Source: Gonatopus flavifemur (taxonomy: Eukaryota > Arthropoda > Insecta > Hymenoptera > Dryinidae). From it: DNA of 64,000 nucleotides. This document shows, piece by piece, positions 8,865 to 21,120 of this stretch (position 1 is the stretch's first letter; each line of letters begins with the position of its first letter). The stretch is taken from contig JAFFJZ010000007.1 of assembly GCA_018340375.1 (NCBI GenBank), positions 5,270,001 through 5,334,000 on the forward strand, read 5' to 3'. The notes under the pieces were generated by a model. It did not search any database and was not told the origin of the DNA. It saw only the letters and a program-made list of their open reading frames with translations. A program made the position numbers and the translations under genes.

Positions 8865-9765
8865 CAGAACCATACATTACTTCCATGTTCTTGATATATT
8901 TATAAGGGATACATGTAACAGGGTCTGACAGGATCTCAGGGATGGAAATACTGCTGTTCGATACATCGATGTTTCCAAATAACTTGAATCAGGAAACTTG
9001 TTACGTTCAATTTATATTTGTTCAGTTGCAATCAAACAGTCACATGGGACAAACGAAAACTTTTCCCTCCGAATTAGGGACAGGATTTTTTCCATAATTT
9101 CCCACCAATTAGGATGAAACTCGTATGGAACTACTATGGGGTCGTGAGTAAAACGTGGTATGAATTTCATTGCAAAAGGATACTCAGAAAGGCAAATACG
9201 AGCGGTCACAAAAATACAATTTTCGATAACCTGTTCGCTTTTCCCCTCCTAGTTTTTTGGAAAAAATCAGATTGAAACTTGTACGGGACCACTATCAAAA
9301 CTGTATATACCTGTTTTGAAAATTTCATCACGATCGGATGATAAAAACGGAAGATAACCGCGAAATAGCGGCATTTACGAAATTTCCTTTTGAAGTTCAA
9401 TGCTTACCCTTTTCTTCCCTCAATTTCGATTTGCCTGAAACTCATATCACACGATTAATATCCCATGGATCGACTATGCTCAGAGTTCTATGGCATTTGA
9501 AAAACATAAACATAGGTAAGGCATACTTTCGAAATATTGTCAAATGATGCGGATCGCAAATTGAAAATTCTTTACATTTTTTAACCGCTTGGGATGAAAT
9601 TCATGTGGAAACACTACTAGAACGCGGTATAAATTTCATCAAAATCAGATAACAAGAAGCAAAGATATGCGCGGATGCAAAATCACAATTTTCCGCAATA
9701 TTTTCAAAACGCGTTATTTGATCAATACCAAAATCAATAGGTCTCGAGTCCTCTCTAAGACGAAC
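8865..9765 (+). repeat. Dispersed repeat family R, copy 1
   Basis: The sequence from about 8870 (ACCATACATTACTTCC) to 9765 (CTCGAGTCCTCTC) matches 47889-49490 on the opposite strand over its whole length apart from indels. It contains sub-blocks with the recurring phrase of the type 'ATGAAACTCGTATGGAACTACTATGG', repeated internally about every 200-300 bp. No coding capacity is seen. Copy 1 directly abuts the dead LINE 3' end. Confidence 0.75.
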
Positions 9766-10400
9766 ATCACCATCATCATTATGAAGTAATCAGTCTTTTG
9801 ACTGGTTTGATGAAATCCTCCAACCCTGTCTATTATCCACTAAACGCTTTATTTCTACATGTCTACGACAATCTTGTATAATTTCCCTCATATGGTATAA
9901 CTTAATCTAGGCCTACCTTTGCGAGTTTTACCATTCATTTTTCCTTCCAATATTGTTTCCAATAAACTATCATGCCCTAATGTGTGTCCTATCAGATTAC
10001 TTTTTTCTTTCACGACATGTGTCAAAATACTTCTTTTTTCATTTACCTCCTCAAGTACTTCTTCATTCTTTACTTTCTCTATTCATTTTATTCTAAGCAT
10101 ACTTCCATAACACCACATCTCAAAAGCTTCAAGTCTTCGTTGGTCCGTTTTTCCAATTGTCCAAGTTTCGCAACCATATAACGTTGTGTTCCAAACGGAA
10201 CTCTTCAAGAAGTTCTTCCTCACTGCTAAGCCAATATTCTTCAAGCATAGTAACTGTTTCTTTTGGTGGAAAGCCTGTTTTCCTTGTGCTATTCTTGCTC
10301 TTAAATCTCTTTCGCTTCTACCGTTTTCTGTGATTACTATATGCTTTCTAGATATTTGAATCCTTTCATTTGCTAAATTGTCGCACACACGCAGATGCAC
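9766..10400 (-). pseudogene. 3' fragment of a non-LTR retrotransposon (RTE/BovB-like RT C-terminus)
   Basis: Minus-strand translation gives the C-terminal part of a LINE reverse transcriptase: a segment with LKSSVWNTTLYGCETWTI, then RRLEAFEMWCYGSMLRI. Continuing past frame breaks toward 9780 are GH-x-LRHDSLLETILEGK-like and GKTRKGRPRLSYT-like phrases typical of the tail of these proteins. The extreme 3' end is an ATGATGATGGTGATG-type repeat, as in RTE-related elements. The catalytic YADD and the endonuclease are absent, so this is a 5'-truncated, multiply broken copy. Its right limit is not defined; sequence identity fades after 10400. Confidence 0.8.
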
Positions 10401-11414
10401 ACACAGACATTTTTGGCAATCGCATTTTTTCGACGTTCTGAGGCGTTTGGCAAAGGCGAAATACCCCCTTCTGCATCATGGATTTTTGACACTATCACGA
10501 TACTTCCCTTTCCTTATATATAAGGAACATGGAAGTGAAATGAATTGTTTTCAATTCTTCCTGATTGTTGGGCAAAATTCCCGATGTTTTCCCGACTTCT
10601 TGAAATTCCCGGATTTGTCCGAGTAGCGGACACCTTGTATATGCCAAATATTTCCGTTGGCATAACTCAAAATTAGTGGCTTCGACAGGATATGATTTAT
10701 GCACGTAAGAATCATACACGTATTAATTGGACACGAAAAATGAAACCCAAAAGTATTTACACTAATAATTTTTGTCTGACACATAATATTTTCTCGCACC
10801 CTGAGCGCAAAATGCTATTTTCTTCGTCTATTTACAGGGAGCGAAATACCACATTCTCTCCCTAGGGAGCAAAATAATTTTCTTGTGTCAACCTGAACTC
10901 ATCGTTATGTTTACCTGCCATGGTACTATATGTATATACTGATAATAACAACATTCAGTGTGTTTATGACCTTTCCGTGTACAGCTATTTCCACAAAACT
11001 AAAATCAAAATACAGCGCGAACGAACTCGCATGTTGACAATAACCTCTTTCATATACATATACATATAACCACATCATTAAATACAATAAACATCTTCTT
11101 GTTATAATGAAAATAATATGCGTAATATGAAAGCCGATTATATCATATGTGTGTGGCTAGAATAAAATCTTGTTATTCAATAAAAATGCATATTTTTCAC
11201 TTGAAATTGCACCTGAAATATCGTTCTGAAAAGGCACATGTCTTTTGAATACTCTTGAACTGATAGTATTGATCGATACAAAAATCTTTTGAAGTTGCTG
11301 GATAACTTTATTTAATGAACACAAATGAATGAGATCAATTTGAATGTAACGTGAATTTTTATCAATGACTGCAATTTGTTTTCTTAAACTTGACTTTGGT
11401 TCTTTTTCTTATCG

Positions 11415-11472
11415 GGGGGCCTCGGGCTTTGCCCCTGCGCCCCACCAGGGGCTTCGCCCCTGGACCCCCTTC
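11415..11472. repeat. GC-rich inverted-repeat block inside the 10.7-12.1 kb element
   Basis: Consists of GGGGCTTCGCCCC, GGGCTTTGCCC and GGGGTCC-type self-complementary runs in otherwise A+T-rich DNA. A similar island occurs at 19640-19690 (CTTCGCTTCGCTCAG). Confidence 0.6.
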
Positions 11473-11627
11473 TCTTTCGTTGACAATCCTAATGACGCTT
11501 ATCATTGAAACATGGTATGTGGAACTCGTATGCATATGTACTCGTTACATATGTTGAAAAACTAACCACGTAGCATTTTGCGCTCTCGTATGAGAAAATA
11601 GTATGTGCAACACGGGAGCATGGGTGT

Positions 11628-11692
11628 TTGCCGACTCGTGCAAGTTGCCGCCCTCGCTTCGCTCGGGCGTCAAACGTTCACTCGTCGGCAAA
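11628..11692. repeat. Imperfect GC-rich hairpin (GTGTTTGCCGACTCGTG / CGTCGGCAAACACC)
   Basis: The arms GGTGTTTGCCGA and TCGGCAAACACC enclose an inner CCCTCGCTTCGCTCGGG palindrome. A stable cruciform is likely if transcribed or single-stranded. Confidence 0.65.
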
Positions 11693-12222
11693 CACCTATT
11701 TTGCTCCCTAGTTGCACAATGTACTATTATGCAATGATCATTTGTGCACGTTTAATTGATTGATATAGAAATTGTACACGAAATATTTTACAAGCTTTAA
11801 AAATGTAATCAACAAAAATTGTACACATATTGTTTATGCACGATCAGAGGATAAAATTAATCAGTGTATAATTATTGTACTCCTGATCTAATTCATAGTA
11901 ATTGTTCAATAAAACGAAAAAAATTTCTCATATGAATTTCATTAGGTGTACAATCATTATATACTAATTAATTACATTTCGAGTCCGTGCATAAAAACAT
12001 GTGTACGATTTTTGTGAATCTCTTTTTTTTTCTAGCATGAAAAATATTTAGTTTACAATTTTCTTATCAAATAATTTTACGTGCACCAAAGCTTATGTGT
12101 ACAATCAATACGTGTATGATTCTCACGTGCATAAATCATACCCTGTCGTGGCTTGAACTAAAATTTGATTACGCTAACTACAAGATCTTAACAAATCACG
12201 TTTGATTCAGTTCACAAAACAT

Positions 12223-12431
12223 CACGGAGAAAAAGGAATAGTGATAATCAATAAGCGAATAGTAAAATATGGACAGACCAAACTGCGCAATCAAAATAAC
12301 TAAACGGCTCAATCGAAATTACGATACGCTTAGTTAAATCAACGATGCGTTCAGTCAGAATAACAATGCGATTTATTATGGTGACTAAATGTTTGGTCCG
12401 TCCATATTTTACTATACCAGTTTTCTCCGTG
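12223..12431. mobile_element. MITE of the CACGGAGAAAA family
   Basis: Ends CACGGAGAAAA and TTTTCTCCGTG, with long internal arms (TAAAATATGGACRGACCA and its complement). The inversion continues outward as ACAT/ATGT. The interior consists of degenerate copies of an AACGATGCG-like word. Confidence 0.8.
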
Positions 12432-13991
12432 ATGTCTTGGTGAGATCATTCGCTTAGCGTTGGTGCTTAGCAATTTCGACAAGAACCACTAAACTTCTAA
12501 ATTATGCCAACAACATTCAGTTGAATATATAGTAATAAAATTTGTTATCAGGCACAATAAAAAAAGTTTTCTCAGTGATGTCACATAAACATTAAACGTG
12601 GAATAGTTTTTAATAAGTTGAAGATGTCTTCCTCGACAATTCTAATTCATTTCTATGGACCTATTAGGTGATATATGTAGAATATTCAATCACATAAGTG
12701 TAGCACACACATGTGGTACATTGCTAGGCATATCTGGGGTGCTGTAAAGGGCCTTATTGAGAATGGAAGGGCTTATGAGTCGTTGGAGTCTCACATGTCC
12801 CATATTTGTACATGCCTTGTTCATGGCTGGTCTGAGTATAGGATCATCGCTCAAAAGACCCAGGTAGCAATTCGACCTTGCTGCAATAATGTCAGACAGG
12901 CTTGTGGCAAGGTTGACATAAGCCTCCTAGTTGACACATGACAAGGGTACAAGCTCACAAGACCCTTGCAACAGACTTGTAGCAGCCTTAAACTGGTGAA
13001 GTTGTCAATAATAAGTCGAAAACAACCGAACGACAAATTTGACAAGCTTATGACAAGCTTACATGTTATCTGTGGGATCTTCAATGAATCAGATGGTATT
13101 TGTCAATTGATTAATTTCCGATTGGAATATGGGAGCATCTGATATGATTGAGATTGATAAATCTGAACAATATCTACAAGTTGTTGAATTTTTCCATGTT
13201 ATACTTGTTTCAATTGAATAAAAGCTGAAGGTGTATAAAAACATATCACCAAGATTTTACAACTAACCTTGAATTAGAGCAACCTCAACTGTGGAATTTT
13301 AAAGAGCAAAGGAGCGTATTGTTCAAGTATAGATAATCAATACTTACATGGAATTTTGATGATTGTAACGACTAACCCACTCGTTCTGATTATTTCAGTC
13401 ATCAGAGACAATGGGGGTATGAGACGTGCTCTGTATTTCCTAGATTTGGAAAGTATTTATTTCTTCCATGTTAGTTTCGTGGAGGGGGGCAGGGGGGGAG
13501 ACCTTTTGTACTTCAAAAATTCATGTTGCATCTTTAATTCGAATCCATATTCAATTCAATTATTATTTAGTTTCAATGCCGCGATTGTTCAATTAGGATA
13601 CAAATGTTTACTATATTTTTTCCGCACGTCAATCGTATTGGCTACCCAAATTAAGAGAAAAAAACCATGCGTGTTGTGAGGAGTATGAGTAGAGTAAAAA
13701 TATCCTCAATCTCAGTTTCTGATACTTTATGATTATTTCTCACAAACTCTCCAATATCTACTGTCACTTCATTTTATCATTGTATTCTATATTTCATCTA
13801 ACTAATCAATACACTATAATGTAACCAAATTGTTCGGAGATCATTTTCGTCTAAAATATCCATTGAATCATTGTTTTCGTGGAGGATTATGGAGGAAAGG
13901 ATGAGAGAATATTACTTAAATTGAATGAAAATTCAGAAAATGATGAAAACCAATATAAACCTGATATAAACAATCCAAAAATTTGATTATT
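12432..13991. other. No gene; repeat-word stretch at 12890-13075
   Basis: No gene recognised. Around 12890-13075 the word GACAAGCTT/AAGCTTGTC and relatives (GACTTGT, CTTGTGG) recur in both orientations. A G-rich run is at 13482-13500. Confidence 0.4.
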
Positions 13992-14173
13992 CACAGTAAA
14001 AAGTAAAACTTACTTTCATCCTGAATATCAGCTTACTTTAAGATGCAGCCGAAACTAGCCCTATTTTACTGAAAGTAAGCACCAAAAACAAATGCCGACA
14101 CAATGGAAAAGACTGAATTTCAGTCAAACTTCAAAGTAAGATGCAGCCACTTTCAGTCGGACTTTTTACAGTG
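13992..14173. mobile_element. Short MITE, ends CACAGTAAAAAGT / ACTTTTTACAGTG
   Basis: The 13-bp ends pair with one mismatch. The interior repeats CTTACTTTC / AAGTAAGATGCAGCC / ACTTTCAG. It shares the CACTGTAAAAAG terminus with the element at 48153-48302. Confidence 0.7.
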
Positions 14174-16406
14174 TTCCTGTCATTATATTCTTTTCAATGA
14201 ATCAGTTCATAGAATGAGAGTTATGCAATGTAGGTGAGTTCCATAATCTCAGTATTCTTTTATATCTACAAGCCAATAGCTTTAGAAGAATATTAGAGTT
14301 CAGAAAGAACTGATAGTATGAATGTGGAAAATTCAAGGATTCATCAGCATAACATTGTATCACATTTTCATCTCAACTTGTCATGCCTTTGGATCCCATG
14401 TGACTCTGCTTGTTCTTCGTATTTCCATCGGATGGATTTGAGAATCTGAATAAAACCACTTTTTCATTCTCCATGATTCGATTTGACCGTATTTTTTAGA
14501 TTATAAATCAGTGGTACAGTGAATAGAATACGAAATGTTATTGAAATCGTAACAGCAAATAAAATTTATTGAATACCATTCACCGGTGCAGATTTTAATA
14601 ACTCGGAATCGTTTTTGTGAATAAGAAACAACGTTTTAATCCCTCGACGCTGATAATAATTCACATATATTTCCATAATCGTGTAACTTTGTTACCATAA
14701 CAATAAATATGATAATCATGCATCATCCTCTCTTCCATTGTAAATGTGTGTGGATCGAATGAAATCACTTATCCTCGATGAATAAACAATTATTAATCAG
14801 AATTCAATGGAATTTATAACGAACCGAATTGGATTAAACTTATTGATGGCGTGGAGCGAACTTCAATGGAGTCTCCATAGTCCTTTCTCCTCCCTAGGCA
14901 GAGATGCAGGATCATGAATGCACGATCTATGCTAAATCATTACAAACTAATATCCTTATTTCATTTGAAACTCACAATTCACGTAGGAACATCGTACATG
15001 CATGAATCGATTAATTTCTTGAATTTCTCCAATCGAATGATTAAAATAATTGAAATTCTTTACATGAAAATGAAAATATCCATGAATTTTATTTGAAAAT
15101 ATTTTTCATACATCCTTGTTTGAGAAATCTAATTCATTTGGTTCCTATATCAATTTCAGAATCAAATAAACTGTTGACGATAGAAAGTAATCTGACAGTT
15201 CGACTTTCTTATTCACAATGAATTCAATAAGAATGAATGAGATGCACATTTTAAACCAGCCTAGTGTGGGAAAGGAAGCGCTCCTGACTTGATAAGAAAT
15301 TTCCGATGAAAAACCAAATTCATTTTCAATTGAATTTTGTCAATCGGTGGTAATAAGATTTTCTGAGCAGAGATTAGGATGACTCAAACGTAATGCTTTT
15401 TCACAAATAATAATTTACACGAATGTGTTTGAAGTTCTGTCGCTTTGGACCTGGGTGGTTAGTCAAGTTTTGGCTCTTTCATGTATCTAAAAACAAGAAA
15501 ACCAAATAAATTTGGAATCAGTATCAGTTCAGTTATCGCAACAACTAAGGTAAGAAAAAAAATTGACAAAATGAGGCGTGCTGAAACCCACATGTCGAAA
15601 ACGGACTTTGTTTTCATTATTGTCAATATGTAAAAAATAAGAAGCGTTATACTTGAAAACTTTATTTCAATTTCAGTGATAGGAACTGGTGTACTGAATA
15701 ACAGGACAATTTCAGACGAAACAGCTGAGTAGTTTTACCTCACACCATACAAAAAAGTAATTTCGAGATAAATGAGTTAAAACTAATTGAAAAAGAATTT
15801 TTTTGAAAAATAATATTTTTGTATACTTTTGAAGTAATATAATATATCTATGAATTTCGAATACTAATTTTCATTATTTTTATGAAATAAAACTCCTGAA
15901 AATTCGTCAAATCCACGGGCGCTAGAACGCCGGATCTTCTTAAACTGAACAATATAATTCGGAAATTCACATCTAAAGACTTCCTAATCGAGTTCATAGA
16001 CAGAATGAATTTCATTTTGTTTGAAGAATGACTGAGGCAGAAGTTTTTGCTGTTCTCACAATATTTTTCTAAGAAAATTCATATTGTCTCTTGACCTTTT
16101 TAACCCTTTCAGTGCGTACATGGGTCATTTTTGTCCAGGTGATTTCTTTCAAGACCAATTTTCCGGTAGATTCTCAATCTCTAAACCATACAAGATCTAA
16201 TCGTTCCTTGATCCTCAGTAGATAAATTTGTTCTACACAATTGATAGTATGTTCATGAATTTTGGCAGATTGTTGAACCACTTTTACTACCTGAAATAAT
16301 GGCTAGAAATGACCCATGTGCGCACTGATGAGGTATCATTTTGCAGTGCGCACTGAAAGAGTGAAAAGGAAAGACTTTCTGTTTCCCGCTCGCGAGTCTT
16401 CCTCCA
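14174..16406. other. No recognisable gene or element
   Basis: A+T-rich, many stops in all frames, no inverted ends found by eye. Confidence 0.4.
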
Positions 16407-16639
16407 CACAGAAAGAAAAATCGTGGGTTTTTTACATGAAGGGTTCTGTGCGAATGACCCATGGCAACAACCAAGCGGTAATAGCACCAAGTTCATGCCC
16501 CAAACGCCAAAGCTCCATGCGTTTTTTCCACGGCGACTTGCGTTTGAAGCATAAACTCCGTGCTATAAAAGCTTAGTCTTTGCCATGGGTTATTCGCTCA
16601 GAACCCTTCATGTAAAAACCCACGATTTTTTTCTCCGTG
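16407..16639. mobile_element. MITE with ~60-bp inverted ends (CACAGAAAGAAAAATCG...)
   Basis: Left arm from 16407 and right arm ending 16639 pair through ATCGTGGGTTTTTTACATGA, GGGTTCTG and CCCATGGCAA blocks. CA occurs on both outer flanks. The terminus (CAC-R-GARAGAAAA) links it to the CACGGAG family. Confidence 0.8.
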
Positions 16640-17285
16640 CATTCGGACTACAATTTCGAGCTCAAATTTCTTTTGCGCGCAACCCCGCAATGAGAACATT
16701 GAGTTTTAGAGAGTTTTGGACGTCATTTTGAAACAAAACCTCAGCGATATTTAATTATCATTCAATTTTTCTCATTCGTAATGAAATAAAAGTTTTATAA
16801 ATAATGAACAAAAGTTCAACTCATCCTTAGGAATAATGAACATAGGATTTTTCAAAATCAGAATAAATCCATCTCAAGATCTTCATATAGAACATCAAAA
16901 GCCGTAGTAATTGGAAAAGATTCTGGATCTTGTTGGAAATTGTTTTCAACTGTCATAGGATGAAACTGGGATTGGTAAAGGCTGCATTCATCCGGAGAAA
17001 TAGTACATTCATTGAAAGTAGCGCAGTTGACTTTTGGAAATAAATGAGAACTTTTAGACTCTTCGACCCCCTCTATAATGAGCATATTCGAGATTAATTT
17101 TTTCTTTTACTTCTATTTTGTAAATAAGCGTCAATAAATAAGCATAAGCACGTAAGTGCATGTGAATTAGCGTTGAAACAAATGACAGGCGATTACAGCT
17201 CGAACGGCTAAAGCCCTAAAGCAAAGTTTCTCAATGCCGGGTCATCACCAAAAATGCGAGAAAAAGACAGGAAGAGCGAGGAGTG
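16640..17285. other. No recognisable gene
   Basis: A+T-rich DNA. A minus-strand open frame at 16858-17085 has no recognisable domain. Confidence 0.35.
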
Positions 17286-17289
17286 TTGG

Positions 17290-17459
17290 CACAGTGATGC
17301 CAGCATTTGGTCGACCGAGTCGATTTTCCCCCTCCATCACGCTGTATACAATCAAATTTCTTTGGTCGGAGGTTTGATTGTGTGTGTGGAATTTCTATAC
17401 AGACAGATGTGATGGAGAGGGAAAATCGACTCGGTCGACCAAATGCTGGCATCACTGTG
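17290..17459. mobile_element. Near-perfect inverted-repeat MITE flanked by TTGG
   Basis: Arms of about 55 bp (starting CACAGTGATGCCAGCATTTG and ending in its complement) contain GGTCGACCGAGTCGATTTTC with about one mismatch. A short loop contains GTATAC/GTATAG. TTGG sits directly on both sides (17286-17289, 17460-17463), a candidate 4-bp target duplication. Confidence 0.85.
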
Positions 17460-17559
17460 TTGGCAATGTAGAAGTAGGGAGGGAACCCTGATTCACGGAA
17501 AAACTCTTCCCCTTGTGAACTTTCAGTTTCTTATTGTGGGATCTAACTGTACTCTCAGA

Positions 17560-17960
17560 ATACGTGAGAATCACACAAACGTACGGTAGGTCCTATAATG
17601 AATGTTATATGCTAAACTGCACCAAGGTTACATCGGTTAAATATCAACAAATTCTATCTTGGTGTAATTCTGGTGTACAAAGTGCATGGAGTAACATTCA
17701 AGGTGGGTGGTAACCCACCTTGGGTTGATTCGATTCTAGTGTATGTAAAGTGTGCGTCAAATAATAAGCACTCAACATTATAACAGCGTGGAATTGTTGT
17801 TAATTTGGTAGTTGTTAATTATGGAGGAAATTGGTGGAAAAAATCCACAAATACACCGTGGATTCAAGGTGAAATACCAAAATCACACTGATTTTTCACT
17901 TGACTTGCACGGATACTAAATTCACCCAAAAAAACACGGTGTAACAACTTCATTAGGGTG
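17560..17960. repeat. Repeat-word stretch built on GGTGTA / TACACC / CCAAGG
   Basis: Words such as TTGGTGTA, CTGGTGTAC, CAAGGTGGGTGG, TACACCGTGG and ACACGGTGTAAC recur in both orientations, with no coding content. Possibly a degraded MITE. Confidence 0.45.
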
Positions 17961-18985
17961 ATCATGCAATAGGAGATTTTGAGATTTTCTCTACAATAAC
18001 GTGACGCTCATTTCTAGTGAAAATGTTGAAAACCGATTGTTATAATAAAACTACAATCAATATTCATGAAACTTCAATTGTAGTGCAGTGAAGTGTTTTT
18101 TGTCACTTATTATGAGCCGACACAATTCCATAACATTTTTGGAAGATATTTTATGCAACGGGAGCAAAGCTATTCAATATATATTCTTCTTTTGGGAAGA
18201 ATTGTGATCAACTTATGCTTCTGATGCTGCATCAGATATCTTGAATATGTTGACAGAAGTCTTCAAGGAGTACATAATCTGTTTTATAACACCAAAACTA
18301 GATGCTTATGAGATGACCAACAGAACATGTCTCCCATGTTCTTGAATTCAGTTAATTTGGGCAGACATTCCTATGTGCATGAATGTGCCTAGAATATGGA
18401 TGGTATGATCTCACACATGTATGGCATGTTTCTTTTCTTCCGAAAATACGTTCCTCCCATAAGCTTGATACTTCAAGTGCTGTACGAGTAAATGTGCCCC
18501 TAAAGCTCAAATTCAGCGATTGAAACAAATATATTATGCACGCAATTGGCATTGGTAACATTATACTGACAAAGTGAGTCACTATGATGTAACTGTGACG
18601 TCGCTGTGACTAGATGTGTTACTTGGGTAGTTGCAAGAACAAATTATTTTGGCTGTAATAATTGAAACTGTGCTGCAGGAGCCACTTTAATGGCTGTCCA
18701 TAACCATGCTAACCACTGGCTGCTGCAGCTGAATTTTCTCTCCCATAAGTATATTAATTATATGGAAATTATATTTTTCTGAGAAACCTTGAGTTCCTTT
18801 CTTGAGTGTCTTTTGTACACATCATATATGGGTGATTCTCCGCAAAACGTACGATTTGGATATCGAAATGTCTCAAACTTTTTTTATGCGTTATAAGAAA
18901 AAATGAAGCATCATTATTGCGTTGATGGGTCAGAAATTTGATATCCGTAACGGGTCAGAAAAAATCTCAACATTCTTAAACAATT
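17961..18985. other. No recognisable gene
   Basis: A+T-rich sequence with short open frames lacking recognisable domains. Confidence 0.35.
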
Positions 18986-19068
18986 TTCGGTCCGCCATAT
19001 TGGAACCACCATTCTGAATTTTTCATTTGTAATTCCGGATTCGTAATCAACGACCCCAAAACCCCTCA
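18986..19068 (+). repeat. Single module of the 130-bp dispersed repeat
   Basis: GTCCGCCATATTGGAACCACC plus the downstream TTCCGGATTCG and CCCCAAAACCCCT phrases match one module of copies A and B. Confidence 0.65.
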
Positions 19069-19069
19069 A

Positions 19070-19440
19070 AGGTGACCCTAGTGGATCCGATCATACCGAA
19101 ATTTCAAGTATTCTGTGAGTATGATTCTGGTATGGTATGCAATCAGTATGAATCTAGTAGTAATTCAGTAAAATACCAAGTTGTGATAAAAAGTGAAGTG
19201 AAAACACACCGTTTGCTCGTGGAATTTTTGTACTTGAAATATATCGAAATATTGCCCATCATTCGGTATGAATTTAGTATGAATCCTCCATACCCAATTA
19301 TTACCGAAAACCTATCAAATTTCGGTATATTTTTAAGATAAATCCAGTTAAATTTCGGTAACAGTATTACTTGAGTATAATTGGGGTATGGAAAATTCAC
19401 TAATATACTGGATAATTTCAGTATTATCACAGTAGGATCC
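19070..19440. repeat. Repeat-word stretch built on CAGTAT / GGTATG
   Basis: GGTATGG, CAGTATGAAT, TTCGGTA, CAGTATTA and ACCGAAATTT recur in both orientations across 370 bp. No coding sequence. Confidence 0.45.
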
Positions 19441-20039
19441 CATTTGCTGGGGGAGTTTGAAGCTAATCCATCAAGCCTTCGTTATGATACAAGTGCATAA
19501 CAACCAAAAACAAAGAAACGTGCCAGTCGATGACGTTTCCCCAATTGATGACGCAGAAATAATATCAATTTTATAAGGAAAGGGAAATTTCATAAGAATA
19601 TCTCGTGTCGCCCTACGGAATGAACACGGAGAAAACCAGGAGGCTCCGCCCCTGACTGCTTCGCTTCGCTCAGCAGTTCGACCCCCTTCAAAATTCGTTT
19701 CGCTTATTTTGAACAAATCGCAGCCTACATATGCTCGCTTCTCTTGTATCTTCAACAATTCAGATATCCAGGGATATATGAAAAGACACTCATCGGTTTT
19801 TCGCTCGACTGAAAATATTTTTTATGTAACATTCAGAAAACCTAAAACTAATTGCCCACCATTCTTTATACCATGTTCAAATGATTTAGAAACATATTTC
19901 TCAACAACTGCAGAATTCGGACGGCTGTCCTGGTGGAAATGAAGCGTGAAAGTGCGACGGGAGCGTGAGTTGAGAGTCCATTGAGCGTAACGGAGTCATT
20001 TGGGCGTGATTTGAGAAGGAATTGGAATGTTTTCACCCT
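19441..20039. other. No gene; GC-rich island at 19640-19690
   Basis: Contains ACACGGAGAAAACCAGGAGG at 19624 and a GCTTCGCTTCGCTCAGC palindrome, like the island at 11.4-11.7 kb. No ORF of note. Confidence 0.4.
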
Positions 20040-20703
20040 TGATTTGTTTCAATGGATTCCCATATTGGATCCACCATCTTGAATTCGTTTTTTGACGTCT
20101 GATTTGAATTCCTCACCCTCGAAAACTCGTAGAACCCGTGTTTCATATGAATCCGACCATAAATGCAAAAACGACTGAACTCAAGTCCGCCATATTGGAT
20201 CCACCATCTTGAATTTGTATTTTGACGTCAGATTCGGATTCCTTACCCTCGAAACCCCCTAGAACCCAAGTTTCATAATAATCCATCGATTTAAGCAATA
20301 ATAATGAATGTTTAAAGACTGCGGAGAAAATGACATAACATATATATAACATATATGTATACAGTGGCGAAAATTTTCTCCGAGATCACCGATTTTTTGA
20401 GAGAAGAATAAAGAAAAGCACGACTCGTCCGATTTTGATAAAAATGAAATGGTCTCCCGGGAGGGGTTCGAGGAAGGTTCCCTATAAATTTCAATCAATT
20501 TGGTCCACCCGGTCCAGAGTTATCCCAAACACAGACAGACAGACAACCCCACGGATTATCAATCAGTATTCAAAGAAATGAAGAACTATCCAACTCCCAA
20601 TTGGATTACTCAAATATTTTCGAAGATACGGTCAGAGGGTACAATAGCGGGTGCAATGGGCACTCCGTGCTGGGTATACTACGTATACCGATGAGTGCCT
20701 AAA
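20040..20703 (+). repeat. Dispersed repeat, copy B (two modules)
   Basis: Modules at about 20062 and 20190, then the shared body (CAGACAGACAGACAACCCCA) and the 41-bp nested hairpin at 20659-20699. Same orientation as copy A at 5890-6752, one module fewer. Confidence 0.8.
20659..20699. repeat. Nested terminal hairpin of copy B
   Basis: GGCACTC / GAGTGCC outer arms and GGTATAC-TAC-GTATACC inner arms; one base differs from the copy A hairpin (6707-6747). Confidence 0.8.
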
Positions 20704-20989
20704 AACTAACAATAATATTGCTGAATTCACAATAAAATATTGTTACATATCAACCCATAATGAATATCGTAAAAATATGACCGTCACTATTGCTAAACTG
20801 GCTACAATATTATATTGTCAACATTATTAATAATTCAAATATTCAGTTTTGCGATATCATGTGGTTATATCAATAATTTATATTTACCTGTTCAAAAAAT
20901 ATTACTTTTGACTGAGGAAAAAAATTTCTCATCCGAATTTATCCCTAAAAACATTCTATCACGATATGGTGTGATTCATATGTGAAGAA

Positions 20990-21120
20990 AAGGTGATGGT
21001 AAGGTCCAATGTCGGAAAGTTGCCTCAGCGAGATTCGAACCCGGGTCCTCCGGATGGAAAACAAAGCCTTTGTCACATCAGCAGATCTCCAAGATGACAA
21101 CTAAGTACTTGAATTGCCAT
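20990..21120 (-). repeat. tRNA-derived SINE fragment
   Basis: The minus strand contains a good RNA polymerase III B box (GGGTTCGAATCTC) about 50 bp after a weaker A-box-like GGAGATCTGCTGATG, in a tRNA-like arrangement lacking a proper acceptor stem. This fits a SINE head rather than a tRNA gene. The tail end is not defined. Confidence 0.6.

Larger units (their letters stand above)
10684..12147. mobile_element. DNA element with 51-bp terminal inverted repeats
   Basis: The left end (GACAGGATATGATTTATGCA onward to 10734) pairs with the right end (12097-12147) over about 51 bp with four mismatches. Flanks are GTGGCTTC (10676-10683) and GTGGCTTG (12148-12155), a 7/8 target duplication. Subterminal GTACA/TGTAC-rich repeats occupy 11740-12100. 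There is no transposase ORF. The interior holds GC-rich palindromes (11415-11472, 11628-11692) unlike the A+T-rich surroundings. Best fit is a hAT-like or similar long-TIR MITE. Confidence 0.75.

Noticed and set aside
13356..13679. 107-codon plus-strand open frame
   Set aside because: Low-complexity with a G-run encoding Gly-rich stretch; no recognisable domain.
19471..19758. 95-codon minus-strand open frame with RTAERSEAVRGG-type phrase
   Set aside because: The phrase comes from the GC-rich palindromic island and has no protein similarity that I recognise.
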